In this document: in pieces, positions 1 through 8,037 of the stretch
Position numbering within the stretch: the first letter of the stretch is position 1
How the letters are laid out: each line of letters begins with the position of its first letter
Source of the DNA: Bacteroides sp.
Lineage (GTDB): Bacteria; Bacteroidota; Bacteroidia; Bacteroidales; Bacteroidaceae
Assembly (NCBI GenBank): GCA_021201335.1
Contig: JAJQFD010000019.1
Coordinates: forward strand, 1-64,000
Direction: 5' to 3'
DNA length: 64,000 bases
Translations under genes and position numbers: made by a program
Notes under the pieces: model-generated
Database searches by the model: none
The model's input: the letters and a program-made list of their open reading frames with translations, nothing else
Told to the model about the DNA's origin: nothing

Positions 1-33
1 CTGCGTAACAGTGGGAGAGTAGGTAGTTGCCGT
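1..33 (+). rRNA. rrf: 5S ribosomal RNA, 3' end (partial)
   Basis: The first bases match the conserved 3' terminal part of Bacteroidetes 5S rRNA (CTGCGTAACAGTGGGAGAGT, then AGGT and the closing stem strand). Only about 33 nt are inside the window; the rest of the rRNA operon lies to the left. The exact 3' end is estimated from the pairing strand and is uncertain by a few bases. An insertion sequence begins only about 24 bases further on. Confidence 0.8.
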
Positions 34-56
34 TTTTATTTAGATTACCCAGAAAT

Positions 57-82
57 GAGGGTGTGTCAAAATGATACATCCT
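57..82 (+). repeat. Left terminal inverted repeat of the IS
   Basis: GAGGGTGTGTCAAAA at this end is the reverse complement of the last bases of the element at 1883-1897. The repeat also contains an internal short palindrome (GTGTC/GATAC), so it could fold as a hairpin at the RNA level. Confidence 0.75.
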
Positions 83-160
83 TTTTTTTGCACAAAGCCC
101 AAACTTTCTCAAGCTCGGGCTTCATTGTAACCTAAAGAATTTATACCTTTAGGTATATCT

Positions 161-1832
161 ATAAAAGTTCTGGCAAATTTACATTTTCGTCCTTATACCC
201 CAAATCAATTGGTGCTTTTTCCTCAAGGAATTGATGAGGATATTGCTGAAAATGATCCGGTTCGTGTGGTCAATACTATAGTTGACAGTCTTAAATTGGA
301 TAATTTCAAGAAATTATATAATGAAACCGGTCGGTGCCCTTATCACCCCCACATGATGCTCAAGATTATTCTTTACGCCTACATGAACAATATCTACTCC
401 TGCCGTAAAATTGAAAAACTTTTGTTACGTGATATTCATTATATCTGGCTTTCCGGTTCTCAGAAACCCGATTTCATCACAATAAACCGTTTCCGCAATC
501 GGTTGAAGGAGGAGATTAATCATGTATTTACCGAGTTAGTACTTATCCTTTCTCAGAAAGGTTTCATTAGCCTTGATGTAGAGTATATTGACGGCACTAA
601 GATAGAGAGTCCAAGGCCAACAAATACACTTTTGTCTGGCGTAAGACGGTTGAAAAAAATCGTGGCAAACTGATGAGTAAGATCCGTGTACTCCTTGAAC
701 AGGTGGATGAAGCCATCGCACAGGACACCTGCCAGAAAGATACCCCCGTGGAATTTACACCCGCCATGCTCTCTGATATTGTATATGAACTTAAGAATGC
801 TTTGGATCAGAAACCTTATACACAAGACAAAGAGGAAAAGAAAGTCCGTTGCCAAAAGAAGAAGCAAATAAAGGAACTTGAAGCTCATCGGGATAAACTT
901 ATCGAATATAACCATCATCTAAATATCCTTGGTCAGCGTAACTCCTATTCCAAAACCGATAAGGATGCCACCTTCATGCGTATGAAGGAAGATGCGATGA
1001 ACAATGGCCAGACCAAGCCCGGATACAATTTGCAGGTAGCCACAGAGAACCAATTCATCACAGACTTCGCTCTCTTCCCCAACCCAACCGATACGCTGAC
1101 CCTGATTCCGTTTTTTAACTCTTTTCTAAAGCGCTACAACCGGTTTCCTGGTATCGGGGTAGCAGATACCGGTTACGGTTCAGAGGAAAATTATTGGTTT
1201 ATGGAAAAGAATCAGATACAGGCCTTTGTCAAATACAACTTCTTCCATAAGAAGCAACGTCCACGATATACCCCCAATCCATTCCATCCTGAGAGCCTGT
1301 ATTACAATCCTCAGGAAGATTATTACATTTGCCCCATGGGGCAGCGCATGAATCGCATAGGAATAAAACGAGATAAAACCGTAAATGGGTACGTTACCTA
1401 AAGCGCCCGTTATGAAGCTCAAAGATGTAAAGGATGTCCTCTACGGGGTAGCTGTTTTAAAGACCGCGGAAATCGCATTATCGAAGTCAATCATCGGTTG
1501 AATGAATACAAACGCAGTGCACGTGAAAGCTAACTTCAGAAGAGGGAATCAAACACCAGTGCACACGGTGTATAGAACCGGAGGCAGTTTGCGTACAAAT
1601 GAAATATAACATGGCATACAGGCGTTTCCGTCACTTTGGAAAAGACAAGGTTACAATGGACTTTGCCTTCTTTGCCATAGCCTTCAATCTCAAAAAAATG
1701 TGTGCAAAGATGGCAAAAGAGAGAAAGGGAACTTCTGTTTTAGCTATAAACGCACTTTTTATACTGCTTTTTATATTATATGCAAAGAGAAAGGGAACTG
1801 ACAACAAAATAAATATAAAAAATGCCGCATAA
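161..1832 (+). pseudogene. IS1182-family transposase, broken by two frameshifts and a stop
   Basis: A DDE transposase with an N-terminal DUF772 domain. The pieces read in order as one protein of about 556 residues. Catalytic regions are visible: YIDGTK (first D), VADTGYGSEENY (second D), and EPEAV before MKYNMAYRRF (the E region). Lesions: an extra AG in GAGAG near 605-609 shifts the frame; TAA at 1399-1401 replaces a sense codon; one base is missing near 1528, before the last part that ends at 1832. The open frame reaches back to 131 but has no ATG. ATA at 161, followed by KVLANLHFRPY, looks like the former ATG start. With the +2 and -1 changes undone, length is a multiple of three from that codon. 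Confidence 0.85.
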
Positions 1833-1869
1833 AGGGGCAAACCATATAGAAGGAGATAACGGAAAAAAA

Positions 1870-1897
1870 GAGGATGTGTCGGTTTTGACACACCCTC
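1870..1897 (-). repeat. Right terminal inverted repeat of the IS
   Basis: GAGGATGTGTC, six bases, then GACACACCCTC forms a hairpin. Read on the minus strand it begins GAGGGTGTGTCAAAA, like the left end. Confidence 0.75.
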
Positions 1898-2130
1898 GAT
1901 TTATTTTCTTGATTATTTATCGTTTAATATTCTCTTTTAGTTCTGAAAAAATGAAAAGGATTTTCTATTTATCAACGTAGATTGAATAATTATCCTCCAT
2001 AAACGATAGAATTATTATAAACCGTTGGAAATTTATCTTTTAATAATGGATTTATTATATTTACTGAAAAGGAATTCTTATAGTGTATTCAATATCTTCT
2101 AGTAATATAAAACTTAATTTTTATACCCCT

Positions 2131-2400
2131 ATGAAAAGGTTTATTCTTTTGTTTATTTCTTGTTTTTCCATGTTTTCTTTTTATTCATGTTTCTCTGGTC
2201 AGGCACTTGTGAGTCGTGATTCTGATAATAATAGGACTTATACAGTAGATTATCTATTTGAGCATGATGGATGTAAAGTCTATCGGTTTTATGATAGAGG
2301 GAATTATGTATATTTTACTAATTGTAGAGGGAATGTAATAAGTATCTCCAATGATTCAACGAAAACGTATACACAGAATACAATTATAATAGATGATTAA
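2131..2400 (+). CDS. Small secreted lipoprotein, DUF4884-like
   Basis: An 89-residue protein starting MKRFILLF with a lipoprotein signal; the lipobox ends at SFYSC. The mature part holds the motif VDYLFEHDGCKVYRFYDRG, then VYFTNC, which I recognise from small Bacteroides proteins annotated as DUF4884. Function is unknown. The start at 2131 is preferred to an in-frame upstream start at 2083 because it places the signal peptide at the N-terminus. It stands alone between the IS element and a convergent operon. It probably sits on the periplasmic side of a membrane as a lipid-anchored protein. Two cysteines in the mature part could pair. Confidence 0.7.
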   Translation: MKRFILLFISCFSMFSFYSCFSGQALVSRDSDNNRTYTVDYLFEHDGCKVYRFYDRGNYVYFTNCRGNVISISNDSTKTYTQNTIIIDD

Positions 2401-2401
2401 A

Positions 2402-2489
2402 TTTCGTCATCCTGAATATGAACTAAGTAAATGAATTAATTGCAAGTATATTGCGATGTAAATTCTTTGTTGCGTTCAGAATGACGAAA
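2402..2489. terminator. Bidirectional stem-loop between convergent genes
   Basis: TTTCGTCAT and CTGAA (2402-2416) pair with TTCAG and ATGACGAAA (2475-2489), leaving a loop of nearly 60 bases. It lies between the end of the small lipoprotein gene (+) and the end of the dipeptidase gene (-). The CGTCAT...ATGACG arms resemble stem-loops common in Bacteroidetes intergenic DNA. Confidence 0.5.
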
Positions 2490-2519
2490 AGTGTTTTTAT
2501 ATAGTTAGTTTCTATGTGT

Positions 2520-3593
2520 TTATAATGCTTCCCGCATTAATCTGATCCAATTTCCATTAGTTATTTTTTCAATATCAGTATCACTATATCCTCTGTTCTT
2601 TAAGATAATAGGAACTTTCTGTAAATCGGCAATAGTTTCCAGGTCGTAAGGACATTGTTCACGACCGAAAGCTCCATCGAGGTCGCTACCAAAGGCGGCA
2701 TGATCTGTATTGCCGGTCAGCTGACATATATGGTCAATATTGTCAGTCATAATTTCAAGGTTGCAATTCATCCCTCTGGGAGTAGAAACGCCTCTTACCC
2801 AATCAGGAACCATCATCCAAGCATCTAATGCAATTCCAATGACTGCTCCACGTTCCGCCAGAGCCAGAATCATTTCATCACTGAATTGTCTGTTGTGATT
2901 AACAAACTTTCGGCTATTGTTATGGCTAGCCCAGACATGACCTTTATATATGTCTAGCGCATGCCAAAATGCATCATCGCAGAGATGGGTAACATCCAAA
3001 ATCATATTTAAATCATCCATTTTCCGCAATAGTTCCTGTCCCATGTTATTGAGGCGACCACAAGAGTCTGTATCATTTGCATATCTTCCCGGGCCATAAT
3101 GAGCAGGACCCACAGCTTTTAAACCGTATTCGTATGCTCTCTCTACGTAAGATGGGTTGACAAATGAATCGGCTCCTTCAATACTCAATATGTAACCGAT
3201 TGGCTTTTCCGTTAAATCTTCGTTTGACCATAGTTTTAAATGGGAGTCCAAGTCTTCCTTGTTTTTAATCATTCGCATGTAACCTTCTTCTTCCATTACT
3301 TTGTACCATGCTAATTGTCCTTGTGTTTGAGCCCATGCCTGTTCTGGAGAATGCCAGCCAGGCAAAGGATTATTTGGAGCAATATATCTACCTATCTGAG
3401 TAGCTACAACTAATCCGATATTTCCTTTTCTTAATTCTTCGAATGAAATAGTAGCATTTCCACGATCAGGTTTGTCAGTCATTCCTGTTTCACGGAGGTT
3501 GATTTCTTTAAGGGGTTCACGTAAATCCCGATTCCATTCCAAAGCATTCATGCTTAAATCGAGATGTGCATCAACAATAAAAGGTTTATTCAT
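2520..3593 (-). CDS. Membrane dipeptidase (peptidase family M19)
   Basis: A metal-dependent dipeptidase of 357 residues, the usual M19 length. Visible metal and active-site motifs, in order: DAHLD near the N-terminus, SIEGAD, THLCDD, ASHNN and GSDLDGA. M19 enzymes hydrolyse dipeptides and are notable for accepting a D-residue at the C-terminal side. The start MNKPFIVDAHLD at 3593 is chosen because the HxD motif normally lies close to the N-terminus; an upstream start at 3659 would overlap the preceding gene and add residues unlike the family. No signal peptide is seen, so it is probably cytoplasmic. It is the last gene of a leftward operon with a GntP permease, RidA and a fold-III PLP enzyme, which suggests it releases D-amino acids for the enzyme encoded before it. 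Substrate is inferred. Confidence 0.85.
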   Translation of the reverse strand: MNKPFIVDAHLDLSMNALEWNRDLREPLKEINLRETGMTDKPDRGNATISFEELRKGNIGLVVATQIGRYIAPNNPLPGWHSPEQAWAQTQGQLAWYKVMEEEGYMRMIKNKEDLDSHLKLWSNEDLTEKPIGYILSIEGADSFVNPSYVERAYEYGLKAVGPAHYGPGRYANDTDSCGRLNNMGQELLRKMDDLNMILDVTHLCDDAFWHALDIYKGHVWASHNNSRKFVNHNRQFSDEMILALAERGAVIGIALDAWMMVPDWVRGVSTPRGMNCNLEIMTDNIDHICQLTGNTDHAAFGSDLDGAFGREQCPYDLETIADLQKVPIILKNRGYSDTDIEKITNGNWIRLMREAL

Positions 3594-3619
3594 TGTGTTA
3601 AGTTTTAAATGTAATAGTT

Positions 3620-4762
3620 TTAATAATTGATAGATCGATTTCGGGCAGTAATTTCCCAATCGCTTCTATACTGATTGTTGGTGATAATGTTTGCCTTGCT
3701 GTATAATGCTACAGTGGGACAGATATGTACCGGTACTCCATAGAGGGCCATTCCAATCGGATAATCTGCACTATCTTTCACCTTGAGTACCAGATGTTCT
3801 TCGTTATGTGCTATTGGATATGTTGAAGGCGCATTCAGAAAGTATACCCGGGGGAGGGGACTTTCGGCAGCTACTGCCTTGTAGCCCAGATCCACACAAA
3901 TATGATGCTCATCAATAATGGAGATAACACGTGTTAGAACAAGCGCTGCATATTCGCAAGGAAGCTCTTTAATAGTGTGTTTATATCCCCAATCCCATAA
4001 TACAAATGTCCCTGGACTACATTCGCAATTCTTGCGCTTGGCATTGATAGAGAAGGTGGGGGTTCCTCCAATGATTAATGAGAATGGATGACTATAAAGT
4101 GCTTGAATCTCATCCATTACTTTTTGAACAATGCTATAAACTTGATCGCATTCTTTTGTACGTACATTTAGATCACTATCATGGATGTGTCCATCGTAAG
4201 TATGAATACCCTTTAGCTGAATACAAGGTTGTTCGGAAATAAAAACAGCCAATTCTCTTGCTTGTTCCGGTGAGATACCGGTTCGATTCATGCCGACGTT
4301 CAAATCGATGTAAATATCCATTCTGGTTTTTCTTTTTTCGCAGAGATTATTGATTTTTGTAGCAATTGTCGGATTGTCGACCAGACAAGAAAACCGGGTG
4401 TCAGGATAAATATCCTGCAAGTCCAATAAGCGTGCAATTTTAGGTCCGACAGGTTGATAGGCCAGCAAAACATCTTCAGCGTTAACCAAGCCTAGCATCT
4501 CAGCCTCTGCTATAGTGGCACACTTAAATTTACGGATGCCAAATTGAATCATCATCTGGCTGACTTCACCCATTTTGTGAGTTTTTACATGAGGGCGAAG
4601 TCTGCCAATATCTTCAATAATATCTGTGATCTCATGGATATTATGATACACTCTTTCTGGATAAACAAGTAATGCAGGAGAATCCAGTTGCTCTATATTA
4701 TGGATGTGATACCACTCTAACATATTATCTGTTGTTATAAACGATTGAGAATAAGGAGACAT
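3620..4762 (-). CDS. Fold-III PLP enzyme, D-serine dehydratase / D-threonine aldolase family
   Basis: A 380-residue enzyme with an alanine-racemase-type barrel. RPHVKTHK carries the PLP lysine (K60 from the first ATG). The C-terminal metal site reads HIC (H346, C348). In this family an H-x-C pair is typical of zinc-dependent D-serine dehydratases and H-x-D of D-threonine aldolases, so dehydratase activity is somewhat favoured; this is inference. The first ATG (4762) lies 11 bases after the upstream stop; a second ATG at 4723, before LEWYHI, is also possible. It follows the RidA gene in the operon. RidA proteins detoxify the enamine (2-aminoacrylate) made by serine dehydratases, which fits. 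D-threonine aldolase remains the alternative. Confidence 0.8.
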   Translation of the reverse strand: MSPYSQSFITTDNMLEWYHIHNIEQLDSPALLVYPERVYHNIHEITDIIEDIGRLRPHVKTHKMGEVSQMMIQFGIRKFKCATIAEAEMLGLVNAEDVLLAYQPVGPKIARLLDLQDIYPDTRFSCLVDNPTIATKINNLCEKRKTRMDIYIDLNVGMNRTGISPEQARELAVFISEQPCIQLKGIHTYDGHIHDSDLNVRTKECDQVYSIVQKVMDEIQALYSHPFSLIIGGTPTFSINAKRKNCECSPGTFVLWDWGYKHTIKELPCEYAALVLTRVISIIDEHHICVDLGYKAVAAESPLPRVYFLNAPSTYPIAHNEEHLVLKVKDSADYPIGMALYGVPVHICPTVALYSKANIITNNQYRSDWEITARNRSINY

Positions 4763-4773
4763 TCTTCTTATCT

Positions 4774-5241
4774 TTAATCATTTAATTCAAAAATTGCCTC
4801 TATTTCTACAGGAATATTATCGGGTAACGAACCGAATCCTACGGCACTGCGGGTACCTACTCCGTTATCTTTTCCCCACACTGCGCTGAAGAGTTCGCTA
4901 CATCCGTTAATAATGTATGGATGGCGTTCAAATTCCGGCAAACAGTTTACCATTCCTAATACTTTAATCACTCTTTTTACTTTATTCAGGCTGCCCAAAT
5001 TGGCTTTAATTGTTGATAACATTGTTAAACCTACCTGACGAGCTGCCAGTTTACCAGCCTCTTGATCCATATCTTTACCTATGCGGCCTATAATAAGGGA
5101 TTTATCATCCTGTACTGGGCCGTGTCCGGAGAGATATAAATATTTGCCATCAATTAAACAAGGTTTGTAAACTCCCAGTGGAGTGGGAACGGGTGGGAGA
5201 TTCAATCCTAACTTTTCGAAATTTTCGTCTGCGTTAAACAT
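4774..5241 (-). CDS. RidA/YjgF-family enamine/imine deaminase
   Basis: A protein of 155 residues, a little longer than E. coli RidA (128). The C-terminal segment TRSAVGFGSLPDNIPVEIEA aligns by eye with the RidA active-site segment; R131 matches the arginine that holds the substrate carboxylate and E148 the acidic residue that activates water. RidA speeds hydrolysis of reactive enamines and imines released by PLP enzymes. Its place between a GntP permease and a fold-III PLP enzyme suggests it clears aminoacrylate-type products of that enzyme. Expected to be a cytoplasmic trimer. Neighbours are separated by only 11-12 bases, indicating co-transcription. Confidence 0.85.
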   Translation of the reverse strand: MFNADENFEKLGLNLPPVPTPLGVYKPCLIDGKYLYLSGHGPVQDDKSLIIGRIGKDMDQEAGKLAARQVGLTMLSTIKANLGSLNKVKRVIKVLGMVNCLPEFERHPYIINGCSELFSAVWGKDNGVGTRSAVGFGSLPDNIPVEIEAIFELND

Positions 5242-5253
5242 ACCGTATAAATT

Positions 5254-6573
5254 TTAAATGAATAAACTTAAAATGAGCACTCCTCCGAGTCCAACAATGG
5301 ATACGATTGCTTCCATAACCGACCAAGAGCGGAGTGTATCTTTCATACTTAAATTAAAATATTCTTTGAACATCCAGAAGCCTGCATCGTTTACATGCGA
5401 GAACATCAAGCTTCCTGTACCTACAGCAAGAACCATCAGATTTGGATTAATATTCGACTGAGCCACCAAAGGAATCAGAACTCCCGCAGCAGTTAATCCG
5501 GCAACTGTGGCCGAGCCCACACACCCGCGGATAATGGCTGCTATTAGCCAACCTAATATTAGAGGATGGATAGATAATTGTAATAAAGAACCAGCTAATT
5601 CATTACTAACTCCGCTATCTTCCATCACTTGTTTGAAGATGCCTGAGCCAGCGATGATGAGCAAAATCATGGCGATGTCTTTTACTGCCTCTTCATAAAT
5701 CTTCATGATTTCTTCGATACCTTTGCCCAGTTTTATCCCTAGTGTATAACTTGCCACAATCACTGCGATAAGCATTACTATTGATGGATCGCCAACGAAT
5801 GCTATTATTTTTGCTGTTTCTTCTCCCATATTAGGGAAACAATAAGGAATAATTGTTACAAGGATAAGGAGAAGCACCGGAAAAGTAGCTGTAAAAATAC
5901 TGTTAAATTTCCCTGGTAGTAGGATTGATTCATCATTCTCTTTCTGTTTGAAAAGTATGACTTCCCCCGTTTTGATATCTTTCAACGAATGGCAGAATAC
6001 CGGGCCAGCCAATATGATAGCTGGAATAGCTACAATTAAACCATAAATAAGGATGAGCCCCAAATTGCCTTCAAATAGGGTTGAGAGTGCTACAGGTGAA
6101 GGGTGGGGTGGGAGAAATCCATGTGTTACGGATAAAGCTGCCAGCATCGGTAGGCCAATATATACAGCCGGAAGCTTATATTGGTAAGCTACGGAAAAGA
6201 TAAGTGGTACCAATAAAACAAAACCGATGCCATAAAACAGAGGAATACCAACAATAAAACCAGTGACCATTAATCCCCACTGAATATATTTGGTACCGAA
6301 AGCACTTACCATTATAGTTGCAATCTTTTTAGCAGCACCACTTTCTGCTACCAGTTTGCCTAACATGGCTCCTAAAACGATAATAAGGGTAAGACTTCCC
6401 ATAATGCTTCCGATACCTTGCGTGATAGAAGCTGGAAGTTTCTCAAGAGGGATTCCCAGTCCTAATCCTGCCAGAATAGAAATGAGTAGGAAAGCTAGGA
6501 ATGCATTTACCTTAAAATAAGAGATTAGCACAATTAACAGCGCTAAACATAGTAGAATGATAACAAACGACAT
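5254..6573 (-). CDS. GntP-family proton symporter (gluconate or D-serine type permease)
   Basis: An integral membrane protein of 439 residues, the normal GntP length, with about a dozen hydrophobic segments through its length. The conserved loop GFLPPHPSPVA, after GLPMLAALSVTHG, is a clear GntP-family signature; the family includes gluconate permeases and the D-serine permease DsdX. It is the first gene of the leftward operon. Because the rest of the operon lacks gluconate kinase or sugar-acid enzymes but has RidA, a fold-III PLP enzyme and a dipeptidase, import of D-serine or another hydroxy-D-amino acid is more likely than gluconate. That assignment comes from context only. Its start at 6573 lies about 100 bases from a candidate promoter element. 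Confidence 0.85.
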   Translation of the reverse strand: MSFVIILLCLALLIVLISYFKVNAFLAFLLISILAGLGLGIPLEKLPASITQGIGSIMGSLTLIIVLGAMLGKLVAESGAAKKIATIMVSAFGTKYIQWGLMVTGFIVGIPLFYGIGFVLLVPLIFSVAYQYKLPAVYIGLPMLAALSVTHGFLPPHPSPVALSTLFEGNLGLILIYGLIVAIPAIILAGPVFCHSLKDIKTGEVILFKQKENDESILLPGKFNSIFTATFPVLLLILVTIIPYCFPNMGEETAKIIAFVGDPSIVMLIAVIVASYTLGIKLGKGIEEIMKIYEEAVKDIAMILLIIAGSGIFKQVMEDSGVSNELAGSLLQLSIHPLILGWLIAAIIRGCVGSATVAGLTAAGVLIPLVAQSNINPNLMVLAVGTGSLMFSHVNDAGFWMFKEYFNLSMKDTLRSWSVMEAIVSIVGLGGVLILSLFI

Positions 6574-6672
6574 TGTGTTAAGTATTTAATAAATAATCAA
6601 GATTATCCAGGCATCGAAGTATTTCATTGGGGGTAAAATAACTTAGGCCAGGAACTTCTTTATGACAGAAGA

Positions 6673-6680
6673 CAAAGTTA
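6673..6680 (-). promoter_or_regulatory. Candidate -7 element for the GntP operon
   Basis: Minus strand TAACTTTG matches the Bacteroidetes -7 consensus TAnnTTTG. The -33 region at the right distance reads TTTT instead of TTTG, so the match is partial. It would give a 5' leader of about 90 bases. Confidence 0.4.
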
Positions 6681-6737
6681 TAAAAATTAGTGATTGCATA
6701 AAATAATTTACTTGCTTTTAGTCTGTATGTGAAATGA

Positions 6738-6825
6738 CGGTAGGATTTTGGTTATATCTCGGTAGTATTTGGGTTTAATTCCGGTAGTGTTTGAGGCAGC
6801 TCTCGGTAGCATTAGATTTGTATCT
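6738..6825. repeat. Four 22-bp units starting CGGTAG (dispersed element, copy A)
   Basis: CGGTAG occurs at 6738, 6760, 6782 and 6804, exactly 22 bases apart, each followed by a short T-rich stretch such as GATTTT or TATTTG. The rest of each unit has diverged. Two other intergenic copies in this window (42574-42795 and 57349-57569) keep the same spacing. Confidence 0.75.
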
Positions 6826-6841
6826 GTTTGGGGATATAAAG

Positions 6842-6870
6842 AAAAAGGGATTAAGTAAAAACTTAATCCC
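6842..6870 (-). terminator. Rho-independent terminator of the initiator tRNA
   Basis: On the minus strand a perfect 10-bp stem (GGGATTAAGT/ACTTAATCCC) with a TTTT loop is followed by a run of five T. It starts a few bases after the tRNA 3' end. Confidence 0.85.
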
Positions 6871-6877
6871 TTCCTTG

Positions 6878-6950
6878 TTGCGGAGGCCTGACTCGAACAG
6901 ACGACCTTTGGGTTATGGGCCCAACGAGCTACCAACTGCTCCACTCCGCG
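6878..6950 (-). tRNA. Initiator tRNA-fMet (anticodon CAT)
   Basis: A 73-nt cloverleaf on the minus strand with anticodon CAT at 6917-6915. Three hallmarks of initiator tRNA are visible: a C1-A72 mismatch at the acceptor end, three G-C pairs in the anticodon stem (GGG/CCC), and an A11-U24 pair in the D stem. The 3' CCA is not encoded (CAAG follows position 73), so it must be added after transcription. The gene has its own promoter and terminator. Confidence 0.93.
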
Positions 6951-6964
6951 ATGTTTTGTGGGTG

Positions 6965-6995
6965 CAAAGGTACTGCTTTAATTTGGAAAAACAAA
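6965..6995 (-). promoter_or_regulatory. Promoter of the initiator tRNA
   Basis: On the minus strand TTTG, 19 bases, then TACCTTTG: a full match to the Bacteroidetes -33/-7 consensus. The -7 box lies 14 bases before the tRNA 5' end. Confidence 0.8.
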
Positions 6996-7023
6996 TATTC
7001 GTTATGGTTTTTGTCTATTTTAA

Positions 7024-7194
7024 CTATTCGTTATTATCATCCTCCTCATCAACAAGATTGTTTAAATCAAATTCAAGCTGAATAAGTTCTTCTTCCCATA
7101 TCTGTCTGATATCCTCAGGAGTGTCTTCGGGTGCATTAGCTATTCTTTTTCTTGCCAGTGCAACTTCGTCTTCTAATCTTTCTCTTCGACTCAT
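7024..7194 (-). CDS. Small acidic protein of unknown function (56 aa)
   Basis: An open frame of 56 residues, beginning MSRRERLEDEVALARKRI and ending in a strongly acidic tail (DEEDDNNE). The pattern of charged heptads suggests one or two helices, perhaps a short helical hairpin. It has no signal peptide or cysteines, so a cytoplasmic location is expected. Its stop lies about 30 bases upstream of the tRNA promoter. I do not recognise a family with a known role. Support for it being real is the clean coding look, the helical charge pattern and the absence of any other gene on either strand here. There is no strong promoter match directly upstream. Confidence 0.6.
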   Translation of the reverse strand: MSRRERLEDEVALARKRIANAPEDTPEDIRQIWEEELIQLEFDLNNLVDEEDDNNE

Positions 7195-7373
7195 AAAATT
7201 ACTAAGTTTTTTTTAATACGTTACTTAAGCCAATTTTCTCAAAGGTTTATTCTTTAAATAACTAACAATCTTCTATAGACCTTGTTCAGTAAAATGGTTA
7301 CTAAAATAGCCTTTTATTGTAACGATTGTGTAAAAGTGTAAGAAGCTCTAAATGTTAATTATCTTTCTAAAAT

Positions 7374-7405
7374 CTTGTGTGGTATAGAGAAAAAAAGTAA
7401 TTTTG
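7374..7405 (+). promoter_or_regulatory. Promoter of the TetR-fabG-rluA genes
   Basis: TTG at 7374-7376, 21 bases, then TAATTTTG at 7398-7405, which matches the -7 consensus TAnnTTTG. The ATG follows about 30 bases after the -7 box, leaving a short leader. Confidence 0.6.
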
Positions 7406-7434
7406 CTCATAGATTAAAGTAATGTGCAATTTTT

Positions 7435-8031
7435 ATGGCAGTATCGAAAACAAAAGCAAAATTGGTAGACGTTGCCCGTCAGCTATTTGCAAAGATGGGG
7501 GTAGAAAGTACTACCATGAATGATATTGCGTTGGCTTCAAAAAAAGGAAGAAGAACTTTATATACTTACTTTAAGAGTAAAGAAGAAATATATCTGGCAG
7601 TAGTAGAGTCTGAGCTTGAAATCTTATCTGAGACGCTTAAAAGAGTTGCAGAAAGGAATACTCGGGTAGAGGATAAATTAATCGAAGTCATTTATACGAG
7701 GTTAGATGTGGTAAAAGAAGTTGTTTACCGGAATGGAACATTACGTGCTAACTTCTTCAGGGATATCTGGCGGGTAGAAAATGTACGTAAGAAGTTCGAC
7801 GCAAAACAAATTCAACTCTTTAAATCAATTCTAACTGAAGGGCAGGAAAAAGGTGTCTTCCAGATAGATGACATTGAAATGACTGCGGCTTTGGTGCATT
7901 ATTGCCTGAAGGGTATTGAAGTTCCTTATATTCGGGGAAAGATTGGTGCTGATCTAGACTTGGAAACAAGAAAGAAATATGTGGCAAACATAGTGTTTGG
8001 CGCACTTCATAAAAAAGAAATCAATAACTAA
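7435..8031 (+). CDS. TetR/AcrR-family transcriptional regulator
   Basis: A one-domain regulator of 198 residues, typical for TetR. The N-terminal 50 residues form the DNA-binding part: LVDVARQLFAKMGVESTTMN, IALASKKGRRTLYTYF (recognition helix) and the following KSKEEIYLAVVE. The C-terminal helical part should bind a ligand and dimerise. It starts a probable operon: six bases separate it from fabG, and the pseudouridine synthase follows. Placement before fabG hints at control of fatty-acid or membrane-lipid genes, as several TetR proteins do, but the ligand and targets cannot be read from sequence. Confidence 0.88.
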   Translation: MAVSKTKAKLVDVARQLFAKMGVESTTMNDIALASKKGRRTLYTYFKSKEEIYLAVVESELEILSETLKRVAERNTRVEDKLIEVIYTRLDVVKEVVYRNGTLRANFFRDIWRVENVRKKFDAKQIQLFKSILTEGQEKGVFQIDDIEMTAALVHYCLKGIEVPYIRGKIGADLDLETRKKYVANIVFGALHKKEINN

Positions 8032-8037
8032 TTTATT

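Larger units (their letters stand above)
57..1897 (+). mobile_element. IS1182-family insertion sequence, decayed
   Basis: This element of about 1.84 kb is bounded by terminal inverted repeats: GAGGGTGTGTCAAAA at the left end and its complement at the right end. It encodes one transposase of IS1182/DUF772 type that is now broken in several places. No convincing target duplication flanks it: the left flank ends in GAAAT and the right flank begins GATTT. It sits immediately downstream of the 5S rRNA, where the rRNA terminator would be expected. It is probably unable to move by itself but could be mobilised in trans, since both ends are present. Confidence 0.85.

Noticed and set aside
57..1897. 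Target site duplication flanking the IS element
   Set aside because: Flanking bases (GAAAT on the left, GATTT on the right) do not form a convincing direct repeat.
5258..5461. Rightward frames within the GntP gene and many other frames antisense to genes
   Set aside because: They are shadows of strongly supported genes on the other strand.
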